In this document: in pieces, positions 17,243-25,463 of the stretch
Layout: each line of letters opens with the position of its first letter
Numbering within the stretch: the stretch's first letter is position 1
NCBI GenBank assembly: GCA_018241505.1
Contig: JAFEDS010000001.1
Coordinates: 1 to 64,000 of the forward strand
Source: Pseudomonadota bacterium
GTDB lineage: Bacteria > Pseudomonadota > Gammaproteobacteria > Steroidobacterales > Steroidobacteraceae
DNA length: 64,000 nt
Direction of reading: 5' to 3'
The notes under the pieces: model-generated
The model's database searches: none
What the model was told of the DNA's origin: nothing
What the model saw: the letters and a program-made list of their open reading frames with translations, nothing else
Position numbers and translations under genes: made by a program

Positions 17243-17363
17243 AACCCACGATGCTCGGCCCAGCGCGCGGGACGTACGGCCCCAAGGGCCTTGCGGCAAC
17301 GCACTTTGCATCGTAAAGTAATTGGCCGCTTCCAGGCGGTGCCGCGCGTGCGTTGGGTTGCAG

Positions 17364-17807
17364 ATGAGAGTCATTCGCGTATTGACTGCGTTGCTACTGA
17401 TCCTGGGGATCGGATTTGCCCAAGCCGATATTCCGGAGTTGAAGGGTCTGCGCGGCCGGGTGGTGTATCTGGACTTCTGGGCATCCTGGTGCACACCTTG
17501 TCGTCAGTCCTTTCCCTGGATGAATGAGCTGCAAAGGCGCTACGCGGACCGCGGGCTTACGATCATCGCGGTCAATCTCGATCATGAACGCGCTGATGCA
17601 GACGAGTTTCTGCACAAGCTCTCCCCTGATTTCCAGGTCCGCTTCGACCCCCAAGGCGAGTTGGCGCAGCAGTTTGCCGTCCACGGCATGCCGACCAGCG
17701 TCATTTTGGATCGCAGCGGCCGGCCGCGCTTCACCCACATCGGATTTCGTAACGTGGATGCGCAGCGGTACGAACAGCAAATTCAACAATTGCTCGCGGA
17801 GCACTGA
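17364..17807 (+). CDS. TlpA-like exported thioredoxin
   Basis: Periplasmic thiol-disulfide oxidoreductase, 147 residues. Signal peptide (about residues 1-20, ending AQA), then a thioredoxin fold with the active site FWASWCTPCRQSFPW and the cis-Pro loop GMPTSVILD. ATG at 17364 begins the signal peptide; the frame upstream is open but unconserved. It opens a compact four-gene run with DUF4266, DUF3570 and ApbE genes (gaps of 5, -10 and 1 bases), a set that recurs in other bacteria and is thought to serve an extracytoplasmic redox function. Confidence 0.85.
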   Translation: MRVIRVLTALLLILGIGFAQADIPELKGLRGRVVYLDFWASWCTPCRQSFPWMNELQRRYADRGLTIIAVNLDHERADADEFLHKLSPDFQVRFDPQGELAQQFAVHGMPTSVILDRSGRPRFTHIGFRNVDAQRYEQQIQQLLAEH

Positions 17808-17812
17808 TTCAA

Positions 17813-18034
17813 ATGAAGCCGGCACTTCTCGTGTCTTGTGTCGCGGTCGCCCTCATCAGCACCGCGTGTAGCTCAATGGGCGTGAAGCCATGGGAGCGCG
17901 ATCTGCTGTCGCGGCGCGATATGCAGCCTGGCGGCAACCGACTCGATGGCGCGATTGACGATCACATCTACTTCAGCAAGGAGGCCTCATCGGGGGGGCG
18001 CACGTTCGGTGGCGGAGGCTGCGGATGCAACTAG
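17813..18034 (+). CDS. DUF4266 small lipoprotein
   Basis: A 73-residue DUF4266 protein. The N-terminus is a lipoprotein signal with lipobox LISTAC (Cys19). The mature part has the family core VKPWERDLLSRRDMQ and IDDHIYFSKEASSGG, ending in a glycine-rich CGCN tail whose two cysteines could bind a metal. Function is unknown; it is almost always next to DUF3570, as here, where the genes overlap by 10 bases. Confidence 0.85.
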   Translation: MKPALLVSCVAVALISTACSSMGVKPWERDLLSRRDMQPGGNRLDGAIDDHIYFSKEASSGGRTFGGGGCGCN

Positions 18035-19344
18035 AGGCCGGTGGTGGCAACCTCCGCAACAAACTCATTGCTGCGAGCTGCGCTTTGCTGGGTGGCGCAC
18101 CGGTGGCGCGAGCGCAGTCTCATGAGGTCGCCGACACGATCAGCAGGGCGCTGGAGGATTGGCAACTCGATGGAGCGTTCGCCTACTACCATGAGAATGG
18201 ACGCATCCAGGCACTCGAACCGGTCATCAATGCCGAACACCAGTTGGCCGACGGCGGGCAGCTCGATTTTGAGTTCACATTCGACAGTCTGTCCGGAAGC
18301 AGCCCGAACGGAGCGCTGACCAACCGCCAGATACAGACGTTCGCCTCGCCGTCAGCCAAAAGCTTCGCACAGGCACGTCACATCTACACTGTGGCGTCGG
18401 GCAATCTTCCGGTCGATCCCAACTACAGTGACGCGCGCGTGGCGGCAGGAGCAAGCTGGACGCTGCCCCTATCGCGCCTCATGCGGGCAACGCTGGGAGG
18501 CAAGTTCTCCTACGAGGACGATTTCTACTCCGCCACCGTAAGCGCTGCACTGGAGCGGGACTTCAATGACAAGAACACCACTGTCTCCATCGGCGTGAAC
18601 AGCGAGAATGACTTCCTGCAACCGATCGGTGGAGCGCCGGCTCCTTTGAGTGACTACTCTTTGTTTGAGAAGAACGGTCACGAATCGAAGCGGGGAGTAG
18701 GGGTGTTGGCGGGCGTCACACAGGTAATGAGTCGTCATTGGATCACGCTCGCCAACCTTTCCGTCGATCGGTTTTCAGGCTACCTCAACGATCCTTACAA
18801 GCTCGTTTCCGTCATTGACGCCGCGGGCAATCCACAAAGCTATTTGTATGAAAACCGGCCCGACTCGCGTACGCGAAGAAGTGTGTACTGGGAGAATCGC
18901 GTTGGCTGGTCGCAGGGGTCCGTGACGGCGGACGCGCGTTACATGACTGATACCTGGGGCATTCATTCCGAGACGGCGCAATTGCACTTGCGTTGGTGGT
19001 TGCCCGGGCGCGATCAGTATTTCGAACCCAGCTTGCGCTGGTACAAACAGAATGCGGCGGATTTCTTCCACCCATGGGTTTCGAGCGGCGTCGCGGTTCC
19101 GACTGAGGTCTCTTCGGACTTCCGGCTGGCTGCCTTTCATGCCCTGACCTATGGTCTGAAATATGGCTGCAAGCTGACTGATCACCTGGGCCGGTTCGGG
19201 CGCGACACCACCGAGCTCAATGTCCGGTTGGAGTACTACGAGCAGACGTTGGACGGCAACCCCGCGGGTCCCCCCTCCTCGAGCGGATTGGATCTGTATC
19301 CGAAGCTTCAGGCATTCCTGCTGCAAATCGGTTTCAGCTATTGA
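18025..19344 (+). CDS. DUF3570 outer-membrane-like protein
   Basis: A 439-residue DUF3570 protein, probably an outer-membrane beta barrel: after a signal sequence (about residues 12-31, APVARAQ) it shows alternating aromatic/polar strands (DGAFAYYHENGRIQ, FSYEDDFYSATVSAALERD, YWENRVGWSQGSVTADARYM) and ends with a C-terminal aromatic (LQIGFSY), typical of barrel proteins. It overlaps the DUF4266 gene and is followed after 1 base by apbE. Role unknown; context suggests it supports a periplasmic redox module. Confidence 0.82.
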   Translation: MQLEAGGGNLRNKLIAASCALLGGAPVARAQSHEVADTISRALEDWQLDGAFAYYHENGRIQALEPVINAEHQLADGGQLDFEFTFDSLSGSSPNGALTNRQIQTFASPSAKSFAQARHIYTVASGNLPVDPNYSDARVAAGASWTLPLSRLMRATLGGKFSYEDDFYSATVSAALERDFNDKNTTVSIGVNSENDFLQPIGGAPAPLSDYSLFEKNGHESKRGVGVLAGVTQVMSRHWITLANLSVDRFSGYLNDPYKLVSVIDAAGNPQSYLYENRPDSRTRRSVYWENRVGWSQGSVTADARYMTDTWGIHSETAQLHLRWWLPGRDQYFEPSLRWYKQNAADFFHPWVSSGVAVPTEVSSDFRLAAFHALTYGLKYGCKLTDHLGRFGRDTTELNVRLEYYEQTLDGNPAGPPSSSGLDLYPKLQAFLLQIGFSY

Positions 19345-19345
19345 A

Positions 19346-20227
19346 ATGCTCGAGCTACGCGAGCTGCCGGGCAATGTTCTTGCGGTGCGTTTCAGCGCCA
19401 TGGCGAGCCCCTGTGAGTTGCTGCTCGCACCGCTCGCCCGTGACCTCGCCCTGGAGCTGGGTTCGGTGGTGGCCGCAGAGGCCCTGCGCATTGAAAGGAA
19501 ATTCAGCCGGTATCGTGATGACAGTGTCGTGAGCTGGATCCATCAACAACGCGGCTGCCGGGTACGAGTAGACGATGAGACCGCGTTGCTGCTGGATTTT
19601 GCGCAGCACTGTTTCGACATCAGCGATGGACTGTTCGATGTCACATCGGGGCCCCTGCGACGGGCCTGGCGTTTCGATGGATCTGATCAGGTGCCGGCGA
19701 CCGAGGACGTTGCGAAGCTGCTGCCCCTCATTGGCTTCCGGAAGCTGAGCTGGAAATCACCCTGGCTCGAGCTGCCGCCCGCGATGGAGATCGACTTCGG
19801 CGGCATTGGCAAGGAGTACGCGGTTGACCGGGCCTACGACCTGATGCTGGCTCGTTGCCCGGTGCCTTTTCTGGTCAACTTCGGCGGCGACTTGCGAGTG
19901 AGCCGCCCCTTGCCACAGGGACCTTGGAAAGTGGGGATCGAGCGGCCGGATTCCGAGCGGCGGGCGGTGATGATGTTGGAGGTGGAGTACGGAGCACTGG
20001 CGACCAGCGGGGACTCGCGTCGCTTCTTGTTGAAGGAGGGGACTCGCTACGGACACATTCTCAATCCACGCACCGGTTGGCCCGTGCCGGATGCGCCGCG
20101 GTCGGTGACCGTCGCAGCGAGCAGTTGCACCGAGGCGGGATTGTTGTCCACTCTGGCGATGCTGAAAGGCCGGAATGCCGAGGAGTTTTTAGAGACGCAG
20201 CAAGTGAGATGCTGGGTGTTTCGCTGA
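19346..20227 (+). CDS. apbE: FAD:protein FMN transferase ApbE
   Basis: Transfers FMN from FAD onto Thr/Ser of target proteins in the periplasm. The 293-residue protein shows MASPCELLL, IERKFSRYRDDSVVSWIHQQ, FDISDGLFDVTSGPLRRAWRF, DFGGIGKEYAVDRA, LVNFGGDLRV and the C-terminal GHILNPRTGWPV...VTVAASSCTEAGLLSTLAML metal/FAD-binding segments. No obvious signal peptide is visible at the N-terminus, which is unusual; the ATG at 19346 follows the DUF3570 stop directly. No flavinylation-target protein (NqrB/C, RnfD/G, FMN-binding or DUF2271 type) is seen in the window, so its substrate lies elsewhere or is unrecognised. Confidence 0.88.
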   Translation: MLELRELPGNVLAVRFSAMASPCELLLAPLARDLALELGSVVAAEALRIERKFSRYRDDSVVSWIHQQRGCRVRVDDETALLLDFAQHCFDISDGLFDVTSGPLRRAWRFDGSDQVPATEDVAKLLPLIGFRKLSWKSPWLELPPAMEIDFGGIGKEYAVDRAYDLMLARCPVPFLVNFGGDLRVSRPLPQGPWKVGIERPDSERRAVMMLEVEYGALATSGDSRRFLLKEGTRYGHILNPRTGWPVPDAPRSVTVAASSCTEAGLLSTLAMLKGRNAEEFLETQQVRCWVFR

Positions 20228-20374
20228 GGTGGTCCGAACGGCCGGCGCCAGCAATAGGAGAGCTTTGGCTTTCGCCGGCTGCGAACGATGGAATAGGCAT
20301 TTGTCCTCATTTCCCTGACAGCCGCCCGATGCCAGCCTGAGCGCAGATCGCAGTGATGGAGCCGAGGCCATTTT

Positions 20375-20875
20375 ATGTTCAAGACCATTCTGCTGCCGGT
20401 TGTCAGCACGGGTGTTGAAACCTCGTCGTTCGGGGCGGCTGTCGCTCTCGCGCGCATGTTCGTCGGCCACATCGATTTGCTGTATGCGCGGCCCGAAGCG
20501 GCAACAGCCGCAGCGGCCTATGGGGGCAAAGTGACCGCGCGTTGGCATCGTGAAATCGGCAAAGTGGCGGATTGCATTGCCGGGTGCGGCCGGGCATCCG
20601 ATATTGCCGTTGTGGCGCGCGGCGGCGATCCGCTGAGGTCGCAGACGATTCGAGGCGCCTTGTTTGAGTCTGGCAAGCCAGTTTTGATTCCCGGATTACG
20701 GCCGCCGTCACTGGAAACGATCCTGGTGGCTTGGAAGCCGACTCGCGAGGCGGCTCGAAGTGTTGGGGCTGCCCTGCCGTTCTTGGCTCAGGCGAAGCGA
20801 GTGGTTGTCGCCGGAGTGTCCGAGGACCGCTCGGTCACGTCGAACGATCGCAGGATGCTGGCAATCAAGATGTGA
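20375..20875 (+). pseudogene. Degraded universal stress protein
   Basis: The start FKTILLPVVSTGVETSSFGAAVALARMFVGHIDLLYARPEA and later RASDIAVVARGG...GKPVLIPGLRPPSLETILVAWKPTREAARSVGAALPFLAQAKRVVVAGVSED match two-domain universal stress proteins of about 270-280 residues. Here about 40 residues are missing after AAAYGGK, and the reading frame ends at residue 166, soon after the start of the second domain, with no homology visible beyond. It is probably a remnant rather than a working protein, although it could be a shortened functional version. Confidence 0.6.
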
Positions 20876-20943
20876 CTACTGTCGCACAAAGCCCGGGCTT
20901 GGTTTAACGCAGGTTATGGACGCGCGATCGCGGGTCAACAACA

Positions 20944-21333
20944 ATGTCGTTGCCATCCGATCAAAAGCAGCCATTGGATACTCAGACCGAGAACGACCTG
21001 CACGAGCTCGCGCGCGGATGCATATCCAACGGGTTTCTGTCGTCGATGCCGCCGGCGCTCGTGCGCAAGGCGAGTGGTGTTGAGACCCATTGCGCGCTTT
21101 GCTCCGCTGAAATACCACGACATGACACGAGATATGAAGTAATTGTTGGAGAGGCGCGCCACTTCTTTCACTTCAGGTGCTATACGGTCTGGTCACTCGA
21201 GTGTGCGCGCCCTTCGTCCCGATACATGAAACCCCAGGTTGTCTGTGGCTCATGGTGCCTGGAGCAGGGCGACAAATCCGTCCGTCGACCCCGCTGTGTG
21301 CAGTGTTATGGAGTCGCTGAACTGCGCAGTTGA
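20944..21333 (+). CDS. Small zinc-finger-like hypothetical protein
   Basis: A 129-residue protein I do not recognise by name. CALCSAEIPRHDTRYEV followed by FHFRCYTVWSLEC has the C-x2-C...H-x2-C pattern of a small treble-clef or ribbon zinc site; a second Cys-rich stretch (CGSWCLEQ, CVQCYG) is near the end. Its last 84 bases overlap the 3' end of the convergent propeller gene, so the C-terminus could be less constrained. The polar N-terminus suggests a cytoplasmic location. Confidence 0.55.
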   Translation: MSLPSDQKQPLDTQTENDLHELARGCISNGFLSSMPPALVRKASGVETHCALCSAEIPRHDTRYEVIVGEARHFFHFRCYTVWSLECARPSSRYMKPQVVCGSWCLEQGDKSVRRPRCVQCYGVAELRS

Positions 21334-22878
21334 TTGATACTCACCGGTGACCACCGCATCGGCATAGGAGGTCAGATCCACGCGCGGACCCGTTTCGTAG
21401 CTCGGTACATAGATGCCCCCCGCCGTGTGGACCCAGGCAAGCCTCGAGGTGTTGGGCGTCGGAGTGCACATCTGCTGAGCCTGCGCGAATGTGGCCACGA
21501 ACAGATTCAGCGCGGTCTTGCCGATCAATGTCTGTCCTCCAATCTGGAGTGCACCTTTGAAGAGGCCGGCGAGGGTCAGGTTGCCGTGTTTGTCATACGC
21601 AATCCCAGTGCCTCCTTCATCCGCGGCACCGCCGAAGCGACGCGCTTCGAGTAGTACCCCACTCGCGTTGTATGTGGCGAAGAATGCGTCCTTATTGAAA
21701 GGCCTGGTAAGCGTTCCACCACCAAGATTGATATTCTTGCCGCCGGGTTGGGACGTAACGATGGTCTGGGCCTGCTGCGTGGAAGCGGATAGGTTGCCGA
21801 TGAATCCGGTGATGCTGATTTTTCCATCGCGACTGCTGGCAATGTCCACTGGAATCGCTTTGTAGCCACCGACGTGGTTGACCCACTGCAGGTTGCCATT
21901 CTCATCGTATTTTACGAGGAAGCCATCGCCGGGGTAGTCAGGAGCACTCTGCACCGGCTCGCTGAAGCCCTCCACGGTTTGATCGTGTCCATCGTTGCTG
22001 TGAAAGGTCGTACCGGCTTCCATCCAGCCTGTCACATACACATTCGCATCCAGGTCAACTGCCACTCTGCGCGCGACGGAGTTGGGTGAGGCCTGGTTTG
22101 ACTGACCCCACTGGAAGGCGCCATGGATATCATATTTCGCCAGCACCATGTGCCAGGTGAACGGACCGGGAACTGAGTGGGAAGTCCCGTTCGATGACGA
22201 GAAAGTCGTATCTCCTTGACTGACACCGGTGATGTAGACGGACCCGGTAATCGAATCCACGGCTACGCTGTATCCCTGGTTGGTTCCGAAGGCGGCCGTG
22301 CCGGTTTGCACCCAGGCGAGCTCTCCGTTGCCGGTGTACTTGGCAAGAAAGATTGTATTGGCAGTACCGGTCACCGACTGCGCCGTTCCGTTCAGTCCCT
22401 GGAAGGCCGCGTTGCTGGAAAACCAGCCTGTCACATAGATGTTGCCTGCTCCATCGAACGCGACGTCTACCGCATGATCCTGCGCCGGGCCGCCCGCACG
22501 AATGAGCCATTTCAGGCTGCCGGAGGAATCATATTTTGCAAGAAATGCGTCGGTGTCTCCGTTGGATACGAGGCTTCTGGTTTGTGACCCCGACTGACTG
22601 GTTTGAGCGCTGGAATGCGGATCGGACAGGGCCACAGTCGGAAAATAGGCTGTCGCTGAGAAGGCTCCCGTGACATATCGGTTGCCTTCGCGATCGACCT
22701 TGACTGTATCGCCGAGGTCGTTGCCGGTCCCACCAAAGCTGACGGCCGACGTCCACGGAATGGCGGGCGGTTGACTTGCGTGGATTGGCACGCTCAACAA
22801 AAGCCCGGTCACGAATCCAAGGCGGGTTGCCGCCTGGCGGCAGCGCTGCCAACTCCTCATCAGCTTTGCACACGGCAT
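21250..22878 (-). CDS. Secreted SBBP-type beta-propeller repeat protein
   Basis: A 542-residue exported protein. Signal peptide (about residues 15-35, LSVPIHASQ) followed by repeated units of the SBBP type: SFGGTGNDLGDTVKVDREGNRYVTGAF, GGPAQDHAVDVAFDGAGNIYVTGWF, NQGYSVAVDSITGSVYITGVS, NSVARRVAVDLDANVYVTGWM, AIPVDIASSRDGKISITGFI and FGGAADEGGTGIAYDKHGNLTLAGLF. These make about six or seven propeller blades. Function is unknown; such proteins are surface-exposed or secreted. GGGAAGGGA precedes the ATG, and a TACGTA element lies 69 bases upstream. Confidence 0.8.
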   Translation of the reverse strand: MPCAKLMRSWQRCRQAATRLGFVTGLLLSVPIHASQPPAIPWTSAVSFGGTGNDLGDTVKVDREGNRYVTGAFSATAYFPTVALSDPHSSAQTSQSGSQTRSLVSNGDTDAFLAKYDSSGSLKWLIRAGGPAQDHAVDVAFDGAGNIYVTGWFSSNAAFQGLNGTAQSVTGTANTIFLAKYTGNGELAWVQTGTAAFGTNQGYSVAVDSITGSVYITGVSQGDTTFSSSNGTSHSVPGPFTWHMVLAKYDIHGAFQWGQSNQASPNSVARRVAVDLDANVYVTGWMEAGTTFHSNDGHDQTVEGFSEPVQSAPDYPGDGFLVKYDENGNLQWVNHVGGYKAIPVDIASSRDGKISITGFIGNLSASTQQAQTIVTSQPGGKNINLGGGTLTRPFNKDAFFATYNASGVLLEARRFGGAADEGGTGIAYDKHGNLTLAGLFKGALQIGGQTLIGKTALNLFVATFAQAQQMCTPTPNTSRLAWVHTAGGIYVPSYETGPRVDLTSYADAVVTGEYQSTAQFSDSITLHTAGSTDGFVALLQAP

Positions 22879-22945
22879 GATTGTATTTCCCTTCCCAGCC
22901 GGGTCGGCGTGGCGTCTACATTAAGCCCTTCGCCAGCTTTCTTTT

Positions 22946-22953
22946 ATACGTAG
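22946..22953 (+). promoter_or_regulatory. ATACGTAG element upstream of the propeller gene
   Basis: ATACGTAGATGACGC, with TACGTA at 22947-22952, lies 69 bases upstream of the start codon at 22878 (minus). One of the recurring FixJ-like elements. Confidence 0.35.
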
Positions 22954-23026
22954 ATGACGCACCGACTGTTCACAGATCGCGGCCGAGGTCGGCTGGGGTG
23001 CAGCCTGTGCGGCCGCCCCCGTGGTG

Positions 23027-24655
23027 TTACTCGTAGATGAAACGATCTATGCAGTAGTCGTGCTGCTTCGGGAAAGGGATGATGTGCAGCCGCTGCAGGT
23101 TGTTGAATTCCTTTTCGCCAGTGCAGATTTCGATGAGATAGTCAGGTTTGATCGCGTTTACGTAATCCACCACGGAGCGTGTCGCCATGAGGGACCTGCC
23201 CGCCGCATCGTTCGCCAGACCATCCAGATTGACCACGTGGTCAAACAGGAAGTATGCGAATTCCCCGGCGCTGAACGCCACCACCTTGTAGTTTGGCTTG
23301 GCCGGAGTCACGTTTGCCAGAAACCAGTCGGCCACTTCAATCTTCTTGTGCTGCCAGGAGGCGGCGAAGCGCGCATCGTCCGAAGCGTCATACGGCTTCA
23401 ACCGGACATACCAGATGATGTCAGTCAGGAAATACAGCAGGCACGCGGCCGCAAGAATCGCCGTCGCCCGGTCGCTCGACCGGAACGCCGCGAGCTGCGA
23501 TTGCAACCATGCAACGGCGAATCCGCAGTTGAGCGCGACCAGTACTGGGAGATCGTAGACGTACCACACCGAGTAGTAGATGTCGTCGGAACGTCCGGCT
23601 TGCAACGCGCCGAAGACGAAGTTGCACAAAATGGCGCCAACATCGAAGCTCAGAAGAAGCAGCACTGCGCGCGAGCGCCGGCGCAGCAGTCCGAGTTTGA
23701 TCAGCCCGACCGCCGCGCCGGCCAAAGCCACGGCCATTACTGTCATCTGCAAAACAGAACGCACACCCTCCCTGGCTTGCAGCTGCAACAGGTTGAATCT
23801 ACTTTTCCCCGACAGTGAGAACTGCAGGCTCTCGAGGAGGTACTGCATGCCGATTTTGATTGAATGCAGGATGGATACCTGGTTCGGTGCGTTCATTTTG
23901 ACGAGCATCGACATCGGCAGCAGATGGCCGAAATACGCATGCGCGAACACGGCCCATGCGATCATCGGCAACAGGCAAGCACCCAGGGCAACGATCTTTT
24001 GCGCGCGGCCCTCCACGAAAATGAGCGCGATCCCCGCATAGAGAATCGATGCAGGGGCGATGCGGGTCAACAGCAAAAGGCCACACAGCAAGCCAACGGT
24101 GGCGGATCTCAACTTGCTTTGTTCTCTCGCGAGCACGGCCCAGATGATTGCCGCCAGCAAAAGCCCGGCAAGTGCATTTTCTTTGCCTGTGATGCTGCTG
24201 AAGAAAACCGTGTGCAGGGAAAGGAAACTGAGCGCAGTGACGCTCATACTCAAAGCTACGGCGGGGCGCCGCATGCCCGGCAGCGCCGGGTCAATGAGGC
24301 GGCCCAGCGCCAGTCCGGCAACGAGCGCGGTGAGCGCAAACAGCCAGCCATTGAGGTTGATGGCCAGTCGCACGAGCGATTCGAGAGTGCCGCAGAAGAG
24401 ACTGAGGAACGTCAGGAGCGTTTCGTATAACGGCTGGAACCCGGATGTTTTCTCACCTCCCAGCGTGAGCCCCGATCCATGCCCGGCGTTCCATGCGGGT
24501 ATGAAGTAGAAGAAGCTGTCGTCCTGAATCGAGCAGACCAGATTGGTGAACTTGCTGGACCACGAGTAGCTGAATACTCTTTCACCTGCCAGGACGATGA
24601 AAAAGAGGACGGGTGCCAGAAAATAAAGTAGCGGGCGCGGGAATTTTCGGAGCAT
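23027..24655 (-). CDS. Multi-pass membrane glycosyltransferase-like protein
   Basis: A 542-residue protein with about 11-13 hydrophobic helices (FLAPVLFFIVLAG, WLFALTALVAGLALG, LLCGLLLLTRIAPASILYAGIALIF, AVALAGAAVGLIKLG and others) and a C-terminal soluble part. The first periplasmic loop contains QDDSFFYFIPAWN, recalling the acidic-pair motif of GT-C glycosyltransferases (PMT/ArnT-like), which use lipid-linked sugars. The acceptor is unknown; decoration of secreted or cell-surface products is a guess. It is a single gene with no partners on its strand. Confidence 0.65.
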   Translation of the reverse strand: MLRKFPRPLLYFLAPVLFFIVLAGERVFSYSWSSKFTNLVCSIQDDSFFYFIPAWNAGHGSGLTLGGEKTSGFQPLYETLLTFLSLFCGTLESLVRLAINLNGWLFALTALVAGLALGRLIDPALPGMRRPAVALSMSVTALSFLSLHTVFFSSITGKENALAGLLLAAIIWAVLAREQSKLRSATVGLLCGLLLLTRIAPASILYAGIALIFVEGRAQKIVALGACLLPMIAWAVFAHAYFGHLLPMSMLVKMNAPNQVSILHSIKIGMQYLLESLQFSLSGKSRFNLLQLQAREGVRSVLQMTVMAVALAGAAVGLIKLGLLRRRSRAVLLLLSFDVGAILCNFVFGALQAGRSDDIYYSVWYVYDLPVLVALNCGFAVAWLQSQLAAFRSSDRATAILAAACLLYFLTDIIWYVRLKPYDASDDARFAASWQHKKIEVADWFLANVTPAKPNYKVVAFSAGEFAYFLFDHVVNLDGLANDAAGRSLMATRSVVDYVNAIKPDYLIEICTGEKEFNNLQRLHIIPFPKQHDYCIDRFIYE

Positions 24656-24833
24656 CCATTCGGCCTGTGTTTGAGTTGTGATTTGCGCCGCGGCCAGCCT
24701 CCGGCTGCTGTATCGATCTCCCGCCGGGAAACGGGAGCGTTAGCTCGGCACAATTAATGCATACTTTGGCATCGATAGCCGGGTGAAGCAAGCGGGGCCG
24801 TATTTGCGCTGGCTGCCGGGATTATGTGATACC
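24656..24833. other. Intergenic gap without recognised features
   Basis: About 180 bases between two minus-strand genes. No gene, hairpin or known operator was seen; it must hold the promoter of the membrane glycosyltransferase-like gene. Confidence 0.4.
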
Positions 24834-25463
24834 TCAGTGCTCGCGCGATGTTTCAGGCTGCACGCCAGCCGCAGGTGAGTCTCGTGCGTCCGATCCGGGC
24901 GCTTTTGAGTAAGGCAACACAGAGACACGGATACCGGCGAGTCGCTCATACAAGCGCCGCCTGCGGTGCAGAGGCACCCATTCGTATAGGAGCGCCTCCG
25001 CCGGTCTCCACAATGCAAGCCACGCAAGTATGATCAAGCCTTCATCGAGGGCTATGGGTAACACTCCCCACGCGCTGTAGGCCAGCCGTCGTGCCCCCAT
25101 GCTGATGAGGAAAATCAGCACCCCGCCGAGCAGGGCTAGCTGGGCCATCCAGAAGTGCTCGCGAAGCGCCCGGCGTTCCGAGGTGGCGAGCCGCTCATAG
25201 TAGGTTTCGAGAGCTGCCTGAAGATGCGCGGCCAAGGAAACTCCCTCCTGAGCGTAAACGTGCAGATGCCAGATGTCCGCGGACAGCTTGTCGCTGAACT
25301 CTCCCTCAATGAACTGCGCTGCATCTCGATCCAGGTCCCGGTCCCAAAAAGGTGACGGGTCGAGCGAGTTGAACATCTGCGCGACCGCTCGAACATGAAT
25401 GCTGACAGTTGCTGTGCTGCCGCGGGCCTTGTGATCCCGTAAGCTTGCGCGTCCTGATTTCAT
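24834..25463 (-). CDS. Conserved hypothetical membrane protein
   Basis: A 209-residue protein of a family found widely in proteobacteria but uncharacterised as far as I know. The N-terminal half is soluble and carries TVSIHVRAVAQMFNSLDPSPFWDRDLDRDAAQFI and an Asp/His-rich WHLHVYAQEG stretch; two hydrophobic helices follow (AQLALLGGVLIFLISMG and EGLIILAWLALWRPAEALLY). Its ATG overlaps the stop of the DUF4010 gene by 4 bases, so the two are translationally coupled and may work together. Confidence 0.65.
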   Translation of the reverse strand: MKSGRASLRDHKARGSTATVSIHVRAVAQMFNSLDPSPFWDRDLDRDAAQFIEGEFSDKLSADIWHLHVYAQEGVSLAAHLQAALETYYERLATSERRALREHFWMAQLALLGGVLIFLISMGARRLAYSAWGVLPIALDEGLIILAWLALWRPAEALLYEWVPLHRRRRLYERLAGIRVSVLPYSKAPGSDARDSPAAGVQPETSREH

